Source: CAYTSA01 sp964440345
GTDB lineage: Bacteria > Desulfobacterota > Desulfovibrionia > Desulfovibrionales > Desulfovibrionaceae
Reading direction: 5' to 3'
Assembly: GCA_964440345.1 (NCBI GenBank)
Contig: CAYTSA010000039.1
Span: 1-32,860 of the forward strand
DNA length: 32,860 nucleotides
Positions 1 to 7,518 of this stretch are shown one piece after another. Under the pieces are notes generated by a model. The model did no database searches. It saw only the letters and a list, made by a program, of their open reading frames with translations, and had not been told where the DNA came from. Each line of letters begins with the position of its first letter. Position 1 is the first letter of the stretch. A program made the translations under genes and the position numbers.

Positions 1-108
1 TGGTGTAACGTGTCGTGCGTGTATTGGCCTGAGCCAACTCCTCTCTGACCTGTAGCCGGGTTGGCGGCCTGGGCTGTCTGGCGTTGGATTCAGGGTTTTT
101 TCGGGGCA

Positions 109-137
109 TTGACCGCGCCGGCAGAGACCGCTATAGG
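109..137 (+). promoter_or_regulatory. sigma70-type promoter for rfbBD
   Basis: TTGACC (109-114) and TATAGG (132-137) are separated by 17 bp, close to the sigma70 consensus, and lie about 40 bp before the rfbB start. The first ~100 bp of the window hold no gene I can support. Confidence 0.6.
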
Positions 138-175
138 AAATGTCGCCTCACAGAGACGTGCAAGGGGGTCCTTTC

Positions 176-1192
176 ATGCGAATGTTAGTCACCGGCGGGT
201 GCGGGTTTATCGGCGCCAATTTCATCTATCATATACTGGAAGCGCATCCGGACGACGTCATCGTCAACCTGGACAAGCTTACCTATGCCGGCAATCCTCT
301 CAGTCTGGAGAGCGCCAAAGAGCGGTATCCGGAGCGTTATACATTCATTCGCGGCGATATAGCCGACCCGGAGTGCGTGGCTGCTGCTTTGCAAGAGCAC
401 CGCGTTGACGCGGTGGTGAATTTTGCGGCTGAGTCCCACGTGGACCGCTCCATAGCCGATCCGGCCCCTTTTGTGACCACCAATGTCCTGGGAACGCAGA
501 ACTTGCTGCATCTGAGCCACGAGTACAAGGTGGACCGCTTTGTCCACATATCCACGGACGAGGTCTACGGCTCCTTGGGGCTTACTGGCCGATTCACCGA
601 GGACTCCCCGTTGCGGCCCAACAGCCCGTACTCCGCTTCCAAGGCCGGGGCGGACATGCTGGTGCGCTCGTATTGGAAAACATTTGGCATGGATGCGGTG
701 ACCACCCGATGCTCCAACAACTACGGGCCGTTCCAGTTTCCGGAAAAGCTCATTCCCCTGATGATAGACAAGGCAGGGCGCGATGAGCCCCTGCCAGTGT
801 ATGGCGACGGGCTGAACGTGCGCGACTGGATATACGTGGAAGACCACTGCCGCGGCGTGGACTTGGCGCTGCGCAAGGGCCGGCCCGGGGGCATATACAA
901 CTTTGGCGGCGATGCGGAGCTGGCCAACCTGGACGTGGTGCGCGCCATTCTGCGCCAAATGGGCAAGGATGAGAATCTTGTCCGCTTTGTGAAGGACCGG
1001 CCGGGGCACGACCGTCGCTACGCCATGGACTATTCCCTGGCGGCCCGGGACCTGGGCTTTGCGCCGCAGGTTGACTTCAACCAGGGGCTGCAGCGCGCCA
1101 TGCAATGGTACAGTGACAACGCCGCCTGGGTAGAGCAGGTGAAGAGCGGCGGCTACCGGGAATTTATGGAAACATGGTACGGAGACCGGTAA
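176..1192 (+). CDS. rfbB: dTDP-glucose 4,6-dehydratase
   Basis: Extended short-chain dehydrogenase/reductase that converts dTDP-glucose to dTDP-4-keto-6-deoxyglucose, the second step of dTDP-L-rhamnose synthesis for surface polysaccharide. The 338-residue product has the NAD-binding glycine motif TGGCGFIG (6-13), the catalytic STDEVYG segment (126-132, with Asp128 and Glu129), the YSASK pair (Tyr152, Lys156) and the family signature RCSNNYGPFQFPEKL (178-192). The length is normal for the family. I chose ATG 176 over the in-frame ATG at 140 because an AAGGGGG ribosome-binding site (162-168) sits seven bases before it and homologues begin with this Rossmann strand. The stop overlaps the rfbD start by one base (TAATG), so the two are translationally coupled. 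rfbA and rfbC are not in the window and may lie upstream. Confidence 0.95.
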   Translation: MRMLVTGGCGFIGANFIYHILEAHPDDVIVNLDKLTYAGNPLSLESAKERYPERYTFIRGDIADPECVAAALQEHRVDAVVNFAAESHVDRSIADPAPFVTTNVLGTQNLLHLSHEYKVDRFVHISTDEVYGSLGLTGRFTEDSPLRPNSPYSASKAGADMLVRSYWKTFGMDAVTTRCSNNYGPFQFPEKLIPLMIDKAGRDEPLPVYGDGLNVRDWIYVEDHCRGVDLALRKGRPGGIYNFGGDAELANLDVVRAILRQMGKDENLVRFVKDRPGHDRRYAMDYSLAARDLGFAPQVDFNQGLQRAMQWYSDNAAWVEQVKSGGYREFMETWYGDR

Positions 1193-2097
1193 TGGACGCA
1201 ACGCAGAATCAAGCAAAAGCGGTGGTGCTGGGCGGCAAGACGGGCATGCTGGGTCAGTCGTTGACACACGTGCTGCAACAGGCCGGGTGGGATGTTGCGC
1301 CTGCCGGACGGGAAGATGTGGACGTGCTCTCCTGCGACGATCTGGCCCGGTATCTGGATGCAACAGAGCCCCAGGCCGTGTTCAACGCCGTGGCCTACAC
1401 CAAGGTGGACCAGGCCGAAGACGAACCGGACCAGGCCTTTCTGTTGAACAAGACCCTGCCAGCGAATCTGGGCCGGCTGGCCTTGGCGCGGGGCATACGG
1501 CTGGTGCATTACTCCACAGATTTTGTCTTTGACGGCGACCAGTCTGCTCCTTACACGTTGTCAGACGAGCCTAACCCCACGTCCGTGTACGGACAGTCCA
1601 AGCTGGCTGGGGAGAATAGTCTGCTCCAGGTGGGGATGCGGGACCTGCACATCATCCGCACCGCCTGGCTGTTCGGCCCTGGAGGCAAGAATTTTGTCCA
1701 GACCATTCTGAATCTGGCCCGCAACCGCAACCAGTTGAACGTGGTGCACGACCAGATAGGCTCGCCCACGTATACGCTGGACCTGGCCCGGTATTCGCTG
1801 AAGCTGGTGGAGACGGGCTCGCGGGGCATCTATCACGTGGTCAACTCAGGACAGGCCAGCTGGTGCGAGCTGGCGGCGGAGGCCGTGAACCTGGCCGGGT
1901 ACGACTGCCTTATTAACGCCATCCCCTCTAGCGAGTATCCGCAAAAAGCCAAACGGCCGGCGTTTTCCGCCCTTTCCACTGCCAAATACGCCAAACTGAC
2001 CGGCGATGCGCCGCGTTCTTGGGCCAAGGCCTTGCGTGAGTATGTGTTCAAAGACTATTGCGCCGAGCCGGACGCGGGCTGTCCCTGCGTTGATTGA
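1192..2097 (+). CDS. rfbD: dTDP-4-dehydrorhamnose reductase
   Basis: NAD(P)H-dependent reductase that makes dTDP-L-rhamnose from dTDP-4-keto-rhamnose, the last step of the pathway. The 301-residue product has the nucleotide-binding motif GGKTGMLG (14-21), the STDFVFDG segment (108-115) and the YGQSK catalytic pair (Tyr133, Lys137). I chose ATG 1192 over the in-frame ATG at 1174 because it shares a base with the rfbB stop (TAATG) and has GGAG about seven bases upstream. The C-terminus carries a short CAEPDAGCPC-like extension of unknown meaning. It is co-transcribed with rfbB; a separate promoter follows for the next gene. Confidence 0.93.
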   Translation: MDATQNQAKAVVLGGKTGMLGQSLTHVLQQAGWDVAPAGREDVDVLSCDDLARYLDATEPQAVFNAVAYTKVDQAEDEPDQAFLLNKTLPANLGRLALARGIRLVHYSTDFVFDGDQSAPYTLSDEPNPTSVYGQSKLAGENSLLQVGMRDLHIIRTAWLFGPGGKNFVQTILNLARNRNQLNVVHDQIGSPTYTLDLARYSLKLVETGSRGIYHVVNSGQASWCELAAEAVNLAGYDCLINAIPSSEYPQKAKRPAFSALSTAKYAKLTGDAPRSWAKALREYVFKDYCAEPDAGCPCVD

Positions 2098-2109
2098 AGG
2101 TATGTAATA

Positions 2110-2138
2110 TTGCCAAATTCATCTGGCGGGCTTATGTA
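2110..2138 (+). promoter_or_regulatory. sigma70-type promoter for the M48 peptidase gene
   Basis: TTGCCA (2110-2115) and TATGTA (2133-2138) with 17-bp spacing, 37 bp before the start codon of the next gene. Assigned by consensus match only. Confidence 0.45.
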
Positions 2139-2174
2139 TTCTGGAAACAGAACCGTATTCCAGGAGGATAGGCG

Positions 2175-3500
2175 ATGGGCATACTCCGGGGCCTGACCCG
2201 TAGGGAATTTCTCAAGATATCTGGCGTGCTGGCGGCCGGAACAGCCGCGGGTTGCGCCATAGACCCTGTCACGGGCGAGCAGACCTTTGTCATCATGGGG
2301 CGGGACCAGGAAATTGCTTTGGATGCGGAGTATTCGCCCCACCAGTTTTCCGCCGACTACGGCGCCAGCCAGGACCGGGCGCTGAACGCTTATCTGGACA
2401 ATCTGGGCCAGGACCTGGCCCAACGCAGCCACCGGCCGGACATGCCGTATTCCTTCCGGGCCGTGAACGCGACTTACGTGAACGCCTACGCCTTTCCGGG
2501 CGGGTCCATTGCCTGTACACGGGGCGTTCTGCTCTCCATGGACAACGAGGCCGAGCTGGCCGCCCTGATGGGCCACGAAATAGGCCATGTGAACGCGCGT
2601 CATTCCGCCGAGCAGCAGAGCCAGGGACTGTTGATCAACGTGCTGGTGGCCGGCCTGACCGCCGTAGTGGCCGCGGAAAACGAGGACTTGGCGCCCCTGA
2701 CCGCCGGCCTGGGCGGCATTGGCGCGGGCGCGCTGCTGGCCTCCTACAGCCGCGACAACGAGCGCGAGGCTGACGCTCTGGGCATGGAGTACATGGTCCG
2801 CAGCGGTTATAACCCCGAGGGCATGGTCGGCCTCATGGACGTGCTGCGCTCCCTCTCCAAGGAAAAGCCCAACGCCATAGAGATGATGTTTTCCACCCAC
2901 CCCATGAGCCAGGAGCGCTACGACACCGCCGTGCACCGGGTAAAGGACGACTATCCCTATGCCGACAAGATGCCCGTCCACCGGGAGCGGTACATGGACC
3001 ATACGGCCCGGCTGCGGCGCATGGCCGGCGCCATAGAGCACATGCAAAACGCCGAAGAGGCCATGGTCAAGCACGAATACAGCACCGCCATGGACGAGCT
3101 GCGGACCGCCCGCCGACAGGCCCCGGGCGACTACACGGCCCTGGTTCTGTCTGCCAAGTGCTTGTTGGCCATGAAGCGCTACCGCGAAGCCGAACGCTAC
3201 GCGCGAGAAGCGGTTTCCATCTATCCCGCAGAGGCCCAAGCCCGCCACGTGGCCGGCATGGCGCGCATGGAGCTGGGCGACTATGACGGGGCGCACCACG
3301 CTTTCAAGCGCTACGAGCAGATGCTGCCCGGCAACCCGAACACCGTGTTCCTGAAGGGCTATTCGCTGGAAAAAAAACGCGACTACGGCGCGGCCGCGCA
3401 GGAATATTTCCGCTACCTGGAGCTGGACAGCCAGAGCGAACAGGCAGACTACGCCTACCGCCGGCTGGTGGAGTGGGGATACGTGACGCCGCAGAAGTGA
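2175..3500 (+). CDS. M48-family zinc metallopeptidase, Tat-type lipoprotein with TPR repeats (BepA/LoiP-like)
   Basis: Predicted periplasmic metalloprotease for envelope protein quality control, similar in layout to E. coli BepA: an M48 protease domain followed by tetratricopeptide repeats. The 441-residue product starts with a twin-arginine motif TRREFLK, a hydrophobic stretch and a lipobox ending at Cys27, so it is probably Tat-exported and lipidated. The zinc site HEIGH is at 134-138 and the third ligand is the first Glu of EREAD (196-200). TPR-like helices fill about residues 270-430. An AGGAGG site (2162-2167) lies seven bases before ATG 2175. A Tat signal on an M48 lipoprotein would imply folding or cofactor loading before export; this is inference. 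The substrate is unknown. Confidence 0.88.
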   Translation: MGILRGLTRREFLKISGVLAAGTAAGCAIDPVTGEQTFVIMGRDQEIALDAEYSPHQFSADYGASQDRALNAYLDNLGQDLAQRSHRPDMPYSFRAVNATYVNAYAFPGGSIACTRGVLLSMDNEAELAALMGHEIGHVNARHSAEQQSQGLLINVLVAGLTAVVAAENEDLAPLTAGLGGIGAGALLASYSRDNEREADALGMEYMVRSGYNPEGMVGLMDVLRSLSKEKPNAIEMMFSTHPMSQERYDTAVHRVKDDYPYADKMPVHRERYMDHTARLRRMAGAIEHMQNAEEAMVKHEYSTAMDELRTARRQAPGDYTALVLSAKCLLAMKRYREAERYAREAVSIYPAEAQARHVAGMARMELGDYDGAHHAFKRYEQMLPGNPNTVFLKGYSLEKKRDYGAAAQEYFRYLELDSQSEQADYAYRRLVEWGYVTPQK

Positions 3501-3535
3501 TGGGGGGGCGGTCAACGCCCGAGAAAGGAGCAAGT

Positions 3536-3706
3536 ATGGCGCCCAAATACAGCACTGAAGAAATAGAACAGATGCAGTCGGAAACCGATCATGACCGGCT
3601 GGACTCCATGACGGACGAAGAAATCACAGCCGCCGCTATGACGGATCCGGACAATCCGCCTTTGGATGACGCTTTTTTTGAGCGCGCAAAAAAGAAAGGG
3701 GCGTAA
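3536..3706 (+). CDS. BrnA-like antitoxin, N-terminal part only (orphan)
   Basis: A 56-residue acidic protein. The run TDEEI..AAAMTDPDNPPLDDAFFERA resembles the segment of BrnA-family antitoxins that precedes their C-terminal ribbon-helix-helix domain; this rests on motif memory. Here the protein ends right after that segment with AKKKGA, so the DNA-binding half is missing. No BrnT toxin lies beside it. AAGGAG (3525-3530) sits five bases before ATG 3536, so it may still be translated. It is convergent with the TAC operon, with only 13 bases between the stop codons. It may be an antitoxin remnant left after loss of its toxin, or an anti-addiction peptide. The family assignment is moderate and the function unknown. 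Confidence 0.55.
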   Translation: MAPKYSTEEIEQMQSETDHDRLDSMTDEEITAAAMTDPDNPPLDDAFFERAKKKGA

Positions 3707-3719
3707 AAACGCTTGATAA

Positions 3720-4205
3720 CTACTCGTCGATTGCGCCCGTGGGTTCTGCCTCCTCTCTCCCAACCTCTGTGTCGTCTGGTACAAAGGTAATCGAGGGAAG
3801 GTACACTGGCGGAAATGGCGAACGAGATGTGACTAGCGCGAGATATTCACGGCAAGCGCCGTATAGCATGGTCTGACCCATGACGAAAATTTTGTGGCCG
3901 CGTTCGTTGGGGTCGGTGCATTCTTCGGTGAAATGAAACCCTCCCACTGCTTCAAGTTGGAGCTCGTAGGCTTTTCCGTCCAGTGGGATGGTTTCAAGTT
4001 TCAGTGTGACAATGTAATGGGCTGTATTTTCAGAGTCTTGGGCGACCTCAACATTGCACGTGTAATCTAGGTCAAAGGCCTTGCCAGATTCCAGCGCCTC
4101 TCTTGAAACGTCGGATGCCACAGTGATATTCACTTTGGGGAAAAAGTGAAAATCCATGATCAGATGCGGCTTTTTGGTCTCGATTTTTTGCGTGACGGAA
4201 CTCAT
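3720..4205 (-). CDS. SecB-like chaperone of a toxin-antitoxin-chaperone (TAC) system
   Basis: The 161-residue product looks like a SecB-family chaperone. It has an N-terminal beta-rich region (15-90), a GGFHF segment, and the characteristic C-terminal half with MLYGACREYLALVTSR (113-128) followed by SPFPPVYLPSITF, matching the helix and Phe-Pro-x-x-x-Leu-x-Pro region of SecB. SecB normally binds unfolded proteins and targets them to SecA. As the third gene of a HigBA-type operon, it is more likely the dedicated chaperone that folds and protects the antitoxin, as described for Rv1957 of M. tuberculosis. It starts 11 bases after the antitoxin stop, so it is co-transcribed. The acidic tail (142-161) resembles that of export SecB. 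I identify the family from motifs, not from a search. Confidence 0.8.
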   Translation of the reverse strand: MSSVTQKIETKKPHLIMDFHFFPKVNITVASDVSREALESGKAFDLDYTCNVEVAQDSENTAHYIVTLKLETIPLDGKAYELQLEAVGGFHFTEECTDPNERGHKIFVMGQTMLYGACREYLALVTSRSPFPPVYLPSITFVPDDTEVGREEAEPTGAIDE

Positions 4206-4216
4206 TCCAATAGACC

Positions 4217-4636
4217 TTATGCTGCGAGTTCTTGAACAAATGGCTTTTGGGGTTTTCCAGGCCGGGGCACTTCATTAGTTTTGGGGGGCATGGATGCAAG
4301 GTATTTATGAACAGGTATGCTCCACTGCGTGGGGACGGACTTGCCCAGCCATTCCCCGCTCTCCTTGTCTACTATGGTCGTTTCCGCCCGCATGTCCAGA
4401 GCGTGCAGAATGGACGCCAGCGTCCGGGAGGTGATGTTCTTGTCGCCGGCAAGAACCTGCGTAACCCAGGACCGGGATTTGCCCATACGTTTAGCCAGCT
4501 CCGCCTTGGATACTTTCTTGCGTTCCATAGCCAGGTAAATCTTATCGGAAAGATCATCAATATAGTCGAAAAACGCCAACTCTTCGGCGGGTGTTTCTTC
4601 CATCAAATAGGCCAGATCGCCAGTATAATTGGTCAT
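4217..4636 (-). CDS. higA: HTH antitoxin of the TAC system (HigA-like) with C-terminal chaperone-addiction-like tail
   Basis: A 139-residue protein with an XRE/Cro-type helix-turn-helix at about 40-82 (KVSKAELAKRMGKSRSWVTQ), as in HigA antitoxins. It should neutralise the toxin and repress the operon. The region after ~100 is an extended, proline-rich tail (IPVHKYLASMPPKTNEVPRP...PFVQELAA). In characterised TAC systems such a tail is the chaperone-addiction (ChAD) segment, which makes antitoxin stability depend on the SecB-like partner. GGAGAT lies about eight bases before ATG 4636. It follows the toxin stop by 16 bases and precedes secB by 11. The toxin-antitoxin-chaperone order matches the M. 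tuberculosis HigBA-Rv1957 locus. The ChAD role is inferred from position and length. Confidence 0.82.
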   Translation of the reverse strand: MTNYTGDLAYLMEETPAEELAFFDYIDDLSDKIYLAMERKKVSKAELAKRMGKSRSWVTQVLAGDKNITSRTLASILHALDMRAETTIVDKESGEWLGKSVPTQWSIPVHKYLASMPPKTNEVPRPGKPQKPFVQELAA

Positions 4637-4652
4637 AATAATCTATCTCCAT

Positions 4653-5027
4653 CTATGTGCGTTGGCTGTACTTCGTATTCAGCTTATGCGCTTTCTCCAG
4701 GTCTTCAGGCCGGTACTTTTTTTTCTTTTTTTTACAGCACAGAAGAATGACGAACTCTTCCCGCGTGTCCCACACGCCTATGAATCTGTGTTGAAAGCAT
4801 TTAATGGCGTGCAGTTTGCCCTGGTTCTCAATATGTTTAAATTTGTCCGTACCCTTTCCGAATTCCCCAGTTTCTATAAAGTGTTTCACCCTTTGCAGCA
4901 GTTTAATTTTAATCTTGCGGTCAAAATCAGGGCAACCATAGGCTGGTCCCTGATCTTCATCCTCAGGATACCAATACGTCACTTTCCTCCCTGTCTTGTC
5001 ATTCGCCAGCACGGTCCTTTTCGGCAT
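4653..5027 (-). CDS. higB: HigB/RelE-superfamily toxin of the TAC system
   Basis: A 124-residue basic protein with the layout of HigB (Gp49-like) ribosome-dependent mRNA interferases: an N-terminal strand, a helix (about 37-50), KFKHIENQGKLHAIKCFQ, then a strand FIGVWD and a terminal strand/Lys-rich segment FVILLCCKKKKKKYRPEDLEKAHK. It is the first gene of the operon, so toxin precedes antitoxin as in other higBA loci. The six consecutive lysines are encoded by an A8-G-A8 tract (4717-4733 on the plus strand), which is prone to slippage. No obvious Shine-Dalgarno site precedes ATG 5027, which would keep toxin synthesis low. Catalytic residues cannot be assigned with confidence. Confidence 0.78.
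   Translation of the reverse strand: MPKRTVLANDKTGRKVTYWYPEDEDQGPAYGCPDFDRKIKIKLLQRVKHFIETGEFGKGTDKFKHIENQGKLHAIKCFQHRFIGVWDTREEFVILLCCKKKKKKYRPEDLEKAHKLNTKYSQRT
4717..4733 (-). repeat. A8-G-A8 homopolymer tract inside the toxin gene
   Basis: On the plus strand eight T, one C and eight T; on the coding strand this encodes six Lys codons. A one-base change in either run would shift the frame of the last ~25 toxin codons. Confidence 0.9.
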
Positions 5028-5038
5028 TGTTTACTCTT

Positions 5039-5066
5039 AACTTAACACGTCGTGTTGTTGTGTCAA
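5039..5066 (-). promoter_or_regulatory. TAC promoter with embedded operator palindrome
   Basis: On the minus strand a perfect TTGACA -35 (5061-5066) precedes a weak TAAGTT -10 (5039-5044) with 16-bp spacing, 12-40 bases before the toxin start. Between and overlapping them is a perfect inverted repeat, AACACG-T-CGTGTT (5044-5056). Its position is what is expected of a HigA operator: a bound antitoxin would block RNA polymerase. Binding is inferred. Confidence 0.6.
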
Positions 5067-5554
5067 TCAGAAATGGGACCTTCTGTCAACACTTTTAAAA
5101 ATGCAAGATAACTAGCCTGTATTTAATTACTTATTGAGCTGAAAACAGCGTGGAGATGCTCTGATTTGGCAGGCATCGTGCTACCTTTTACGGCTATTAT
5201 GAGATTGGGCCGCTCCAATCAGAACCCCTAAACCAATAATGGCCTATCTCTCCTCGCGCGTCAACAGCCTGCATGTATAGCTGTTTACACTGAGCAGGAA
5301 GGATTGTTGCAAACAGCGCATTGAAAATTTAGTGTCAGATAAACGCATACTGCTACAAAGCAAGCAAACGCATGGAAGCCGACAATGACGCCGACAATGA
5401 CGCCGACAATGACGCCGACAATGACGCCGACAATGACGCCGACAATGACAGCGCCTTCTGACCAGCCGTCGAGTGCATACATCCCCGAAGACAAACGCCG
5501 GGCCATGGAATGGGTTGTAGTGGGCGGGGGAGGTTGCTACTTATCGCTGCCAAA
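5067..5554. other. non-coding stretch between the TAC operon and ispDF
   Basis: About 490 bp, AT-rich up to ~5300. I see no supported gene. It contains the 12-bp tandem array at 5378-5449. The minus-strand reading frames across the array only give a low-complexity VIVG repeat and look spurious. Confidence 0.6.
5378..5449. repeat. minisatellite: six perfect tandem copies of a 12-bp unit
   Basis: The unit GCCGACAATGAC is repeated six times without mismatch. Because 12 is a multiple of 3, any frame through it stays open. On the plus strand an ATG at 5372 reads M-E-(ADND)x6-SAF and stops at 5461, a 29-codon frame without a convincing ribosome-binding site. There are no spacers, so it is not a CRISPR. 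Confidence 0.97.
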
Positions 5555-6802
5555 TTAAGTGGTTGAACGCAATCCCGTCACTGCCGCCACAGCCTTTATC
5601 CCTTCCTTGCGGCCGGTGAAGCCGAGTTTTTCTTCTGTCGTCGCTTTCACGTTTACGCGGCTGGGGTCTAGCCGTAGCAGCCGGGCCACGTTCTTGCGTA
5701 TCTGCTCGCGGTGGGGCGCCAGTTTGGGGGTTTGGGCGATGATGGTCATGTCCACGTGGGTCAGGCGGATGTCGGCGTGGTCCAGGTCCAGCTGAATTTC
5801 GCTGATGAATATGCCGGACTCCAAGCCTTCGAAGGCCGGGTCGGTGTCGGGAAATCTGCCGCCGATGTCGCCGGCCGCCATCAGTCCCAGCAGGGCGTCG
5901 GCCAGGGCGTGGAGCAGCACGTCCCCGTCCGAGTGGGCCAGCACGCAGGGGCCGCCAGGGATGGGCGCGCCGCCTATCTTCAGGGGCCGGGCGTTGGGCT
6001 CGTCGCCTTTGCCGTAGCGGTGCACGTCGTAGCCCCAGCCTGTGCAGGGCTCCCACTGGGGGGCCGGCTCAGCCGGCAGGTGCGCGGCGGGTGTGTTCTC
6101 CCCCTGCAGCAATTGCAGGTCCTTGGGCGTGGTGATTTTTACGTTGCGCTCGTCGCCCGGGACCAGCCGCACAGGCGGCAGCCCTTCGTCTGCGGCTATT
6201 CTCTCCACCATGGACGCATCGTCAGTGACCGACCAATCTTCGGCCAGGGCGCGGGCGTGAGCTCGCTGCAGCACGGTCCGGTCAAAGCCCTGGGGCGTCT
6301 GCACAGCCCGCAGCTCGCCGCGGTCCAGGGTTTCCAGGATGTCGTCGCCATTGGCGCGCTTGATGGTGTCCGTGACCGGCAAGCCCGGGACCGCGCCTGG
6401 GGCGCCCTGGCGCAACGCTGCGAGCACGGCGTCGATCATGTCCACGGTAAAGAAGGGCCGGGCTGCGTCGTGCACCAGCACGCGCGAACAGTGTGGGGGC
6501 AGGACTTCCAGGCCCAGGCGCACGGAGTCCTGCCGCCGGGCGCCGCCGGCCACGGCCAGCCAGGGCTTGCCGAGGCCGTCGGTTGCGTCCAGGTCTATGG
6601 CCTGCTCCTGGGCAGGGGGCAGTTCGTCTTCCGGAAAGACGAGGACCAGCCCTTCAATGGCTGGGGAGTGGGCAAAGACGAGGGCGCAACGCCAGAACAG
6701 GGGCCGGCCCTGGTGTTCCAGGAATTGCTTTTTGGTTGCGCAGCCTGTAGCTGCGAGCCGCGAGCCCTGGCCGGCGGCGAGTATGAGAGCCCAGGTGGTC
6801 AT
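5555..6802 (-). CDS. ispDF: bifunctional IspD/IspF isoprenoid enzyme
   Basis: Fusion of two MEP-pathway enzymes. Residues 1-235 are IspD (2-C-methyl-D-erythritol 4-phosphate cytidylyltransferase), with the nucleotide-binding motif LAAGQGSRL (8-16), Lys24/Lys25, and VHDAARPF (110-117). Residues 253-411 are IspF (MECDP synthase), with metal ligands in GYDVH (257-261; Asp259, His261), AHSDGD (289-294), DIGGRFPDTD (312-321) and the terminal KATTEEKLGFTGR. The 415-residue length is typical of the fusion. The open frame extends upstream, but ATG 6802 has AAGGA seven bases before it and matches the IspD N-terminus. The product supplies isoprenoids for quinones and lipid carriers. Confidence 0.95.
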   Translation of the reverse strand: MTTWALILAAGQGSRLAATGCATKKQFLEHQGRPLFWRCALVFAHSPAIEGLVLVFPEDELPPAQEQAIDLDATDGLGKPWLAVAGGARRQDSVRLGLEVLPPHCSRVLVHDAARPFFTVDMIDAVLAALRQGAPGAVPGLPVTDTIKRANGDDILETLDRGELRAVQTPQGFDRTVLQRAHARALAEDWSVTDDASMVERIAADEGLPPVRLVPGDERNVKITTPKDLQLLQGENTPAAHLPAEPAPQWEPCTGWGYDVHRYGKGDEPNARPLKIGGAPIPGGPCVLAHSDGDVLLHALADALLGLMAAGDIGGRFPDTDPAFEGLESGIFISEIQLDLDHADIRLTHVDMTIIAQTPKLAPHREQIRKNVARLLRLDPSRVNVKATTEEKLGFTGRKEGIKAVAAVTGLRSTT

Positions 6803-7112
6803 GGCGGTTTCCTTAAGGTGCATATGTACCGCAGATTGGCGCAGATAAAAAAGCAGGTGGTCCCCGCCGGTTGTTCTGCAGCCAGACTCTCCATGCTGTT
6901 GTTTCGCATAGGACGTCTGGATTGCATCAGCCTGCGCGGGCAATGACATCCTGGGCGCGTCTGTGTGAAACAGCGTAATCGCGGTTATCTGCGTGAAATC
7001 AGCGTTATCTGCTGTGAAACTGTCTGTGCGCTATAGTCGCTTGATTCGTTGTGACACTGCATCCTGGCGCCAAGCGCCAAGTGTGCTGCACATGCTGTCA
7101 ACGGTAAATATA
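6803..7112. repeat. spacer between rnpB and ispDF with dispersed ATCTGCG-type repeats
   Basis: About 310 bp with no supported gene. Short repeats occur in both orientations: two CGCAGAT copies at about 6833-6849, and GGTTATCTGCGTGAAATC followed by GCGTTATCTGC at about 6982-7012. They look like degenerate copies of a dispersed non-coding repeat. Open frames here are short and overlap rnpB. Confidence 0.45.
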
Positions 7113-7480
<368 letters not shown>

Positions 7481-7487
7481 GTGAGAA

Positions 7488-7515
7488 ACTATAGTCTCTT
7501 CCAGCCGGCAGTCAA
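7488..7515 (-). promoter_or_regulatory. rnpB promoter
   Basis: On the minus strand TTGACT (7510-7515) and TATAGT (7488-7493) are 16 bp apart, and the predicted start falls at the RNase P RNA 5' end. It is a strong match in the short gap after the zinc-ribbon gene. Confidence 0.7.
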
Positions 7516-7518
7516 AGT

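Noticed and set aside
185..1363. 392-codon minus-strand frame across rfbB
   Set aside because: Low-complexity, Gly/His/Val-rich antisense translation; rfbB is clear on the plus strand.
3536..5300. Direct-repeat boundaries around the TAC operon like those of the two TA cassettes
   Set aside because: I looked for copies of the 3' ends of the neighbouring genes (the BrnA-like gene and ispDF) on the far side of the operon and found none.
5378..5449. Possible CRISPR array
   Set aside because: Units are contiguous 12-mers with no spacers and no cas genes nearby.
5285..5506. Minus-strand frame with a repeated VIVG peptide
   Set aside because: The repeat arises from the 12-bp tandem array; no ribosome-binding site and no domain.
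5711..6946. 411-codon open frame antisense to ispDF
   Set aside because: Antisense shadow; the IspD and IspF motifs on the other strand are complete.
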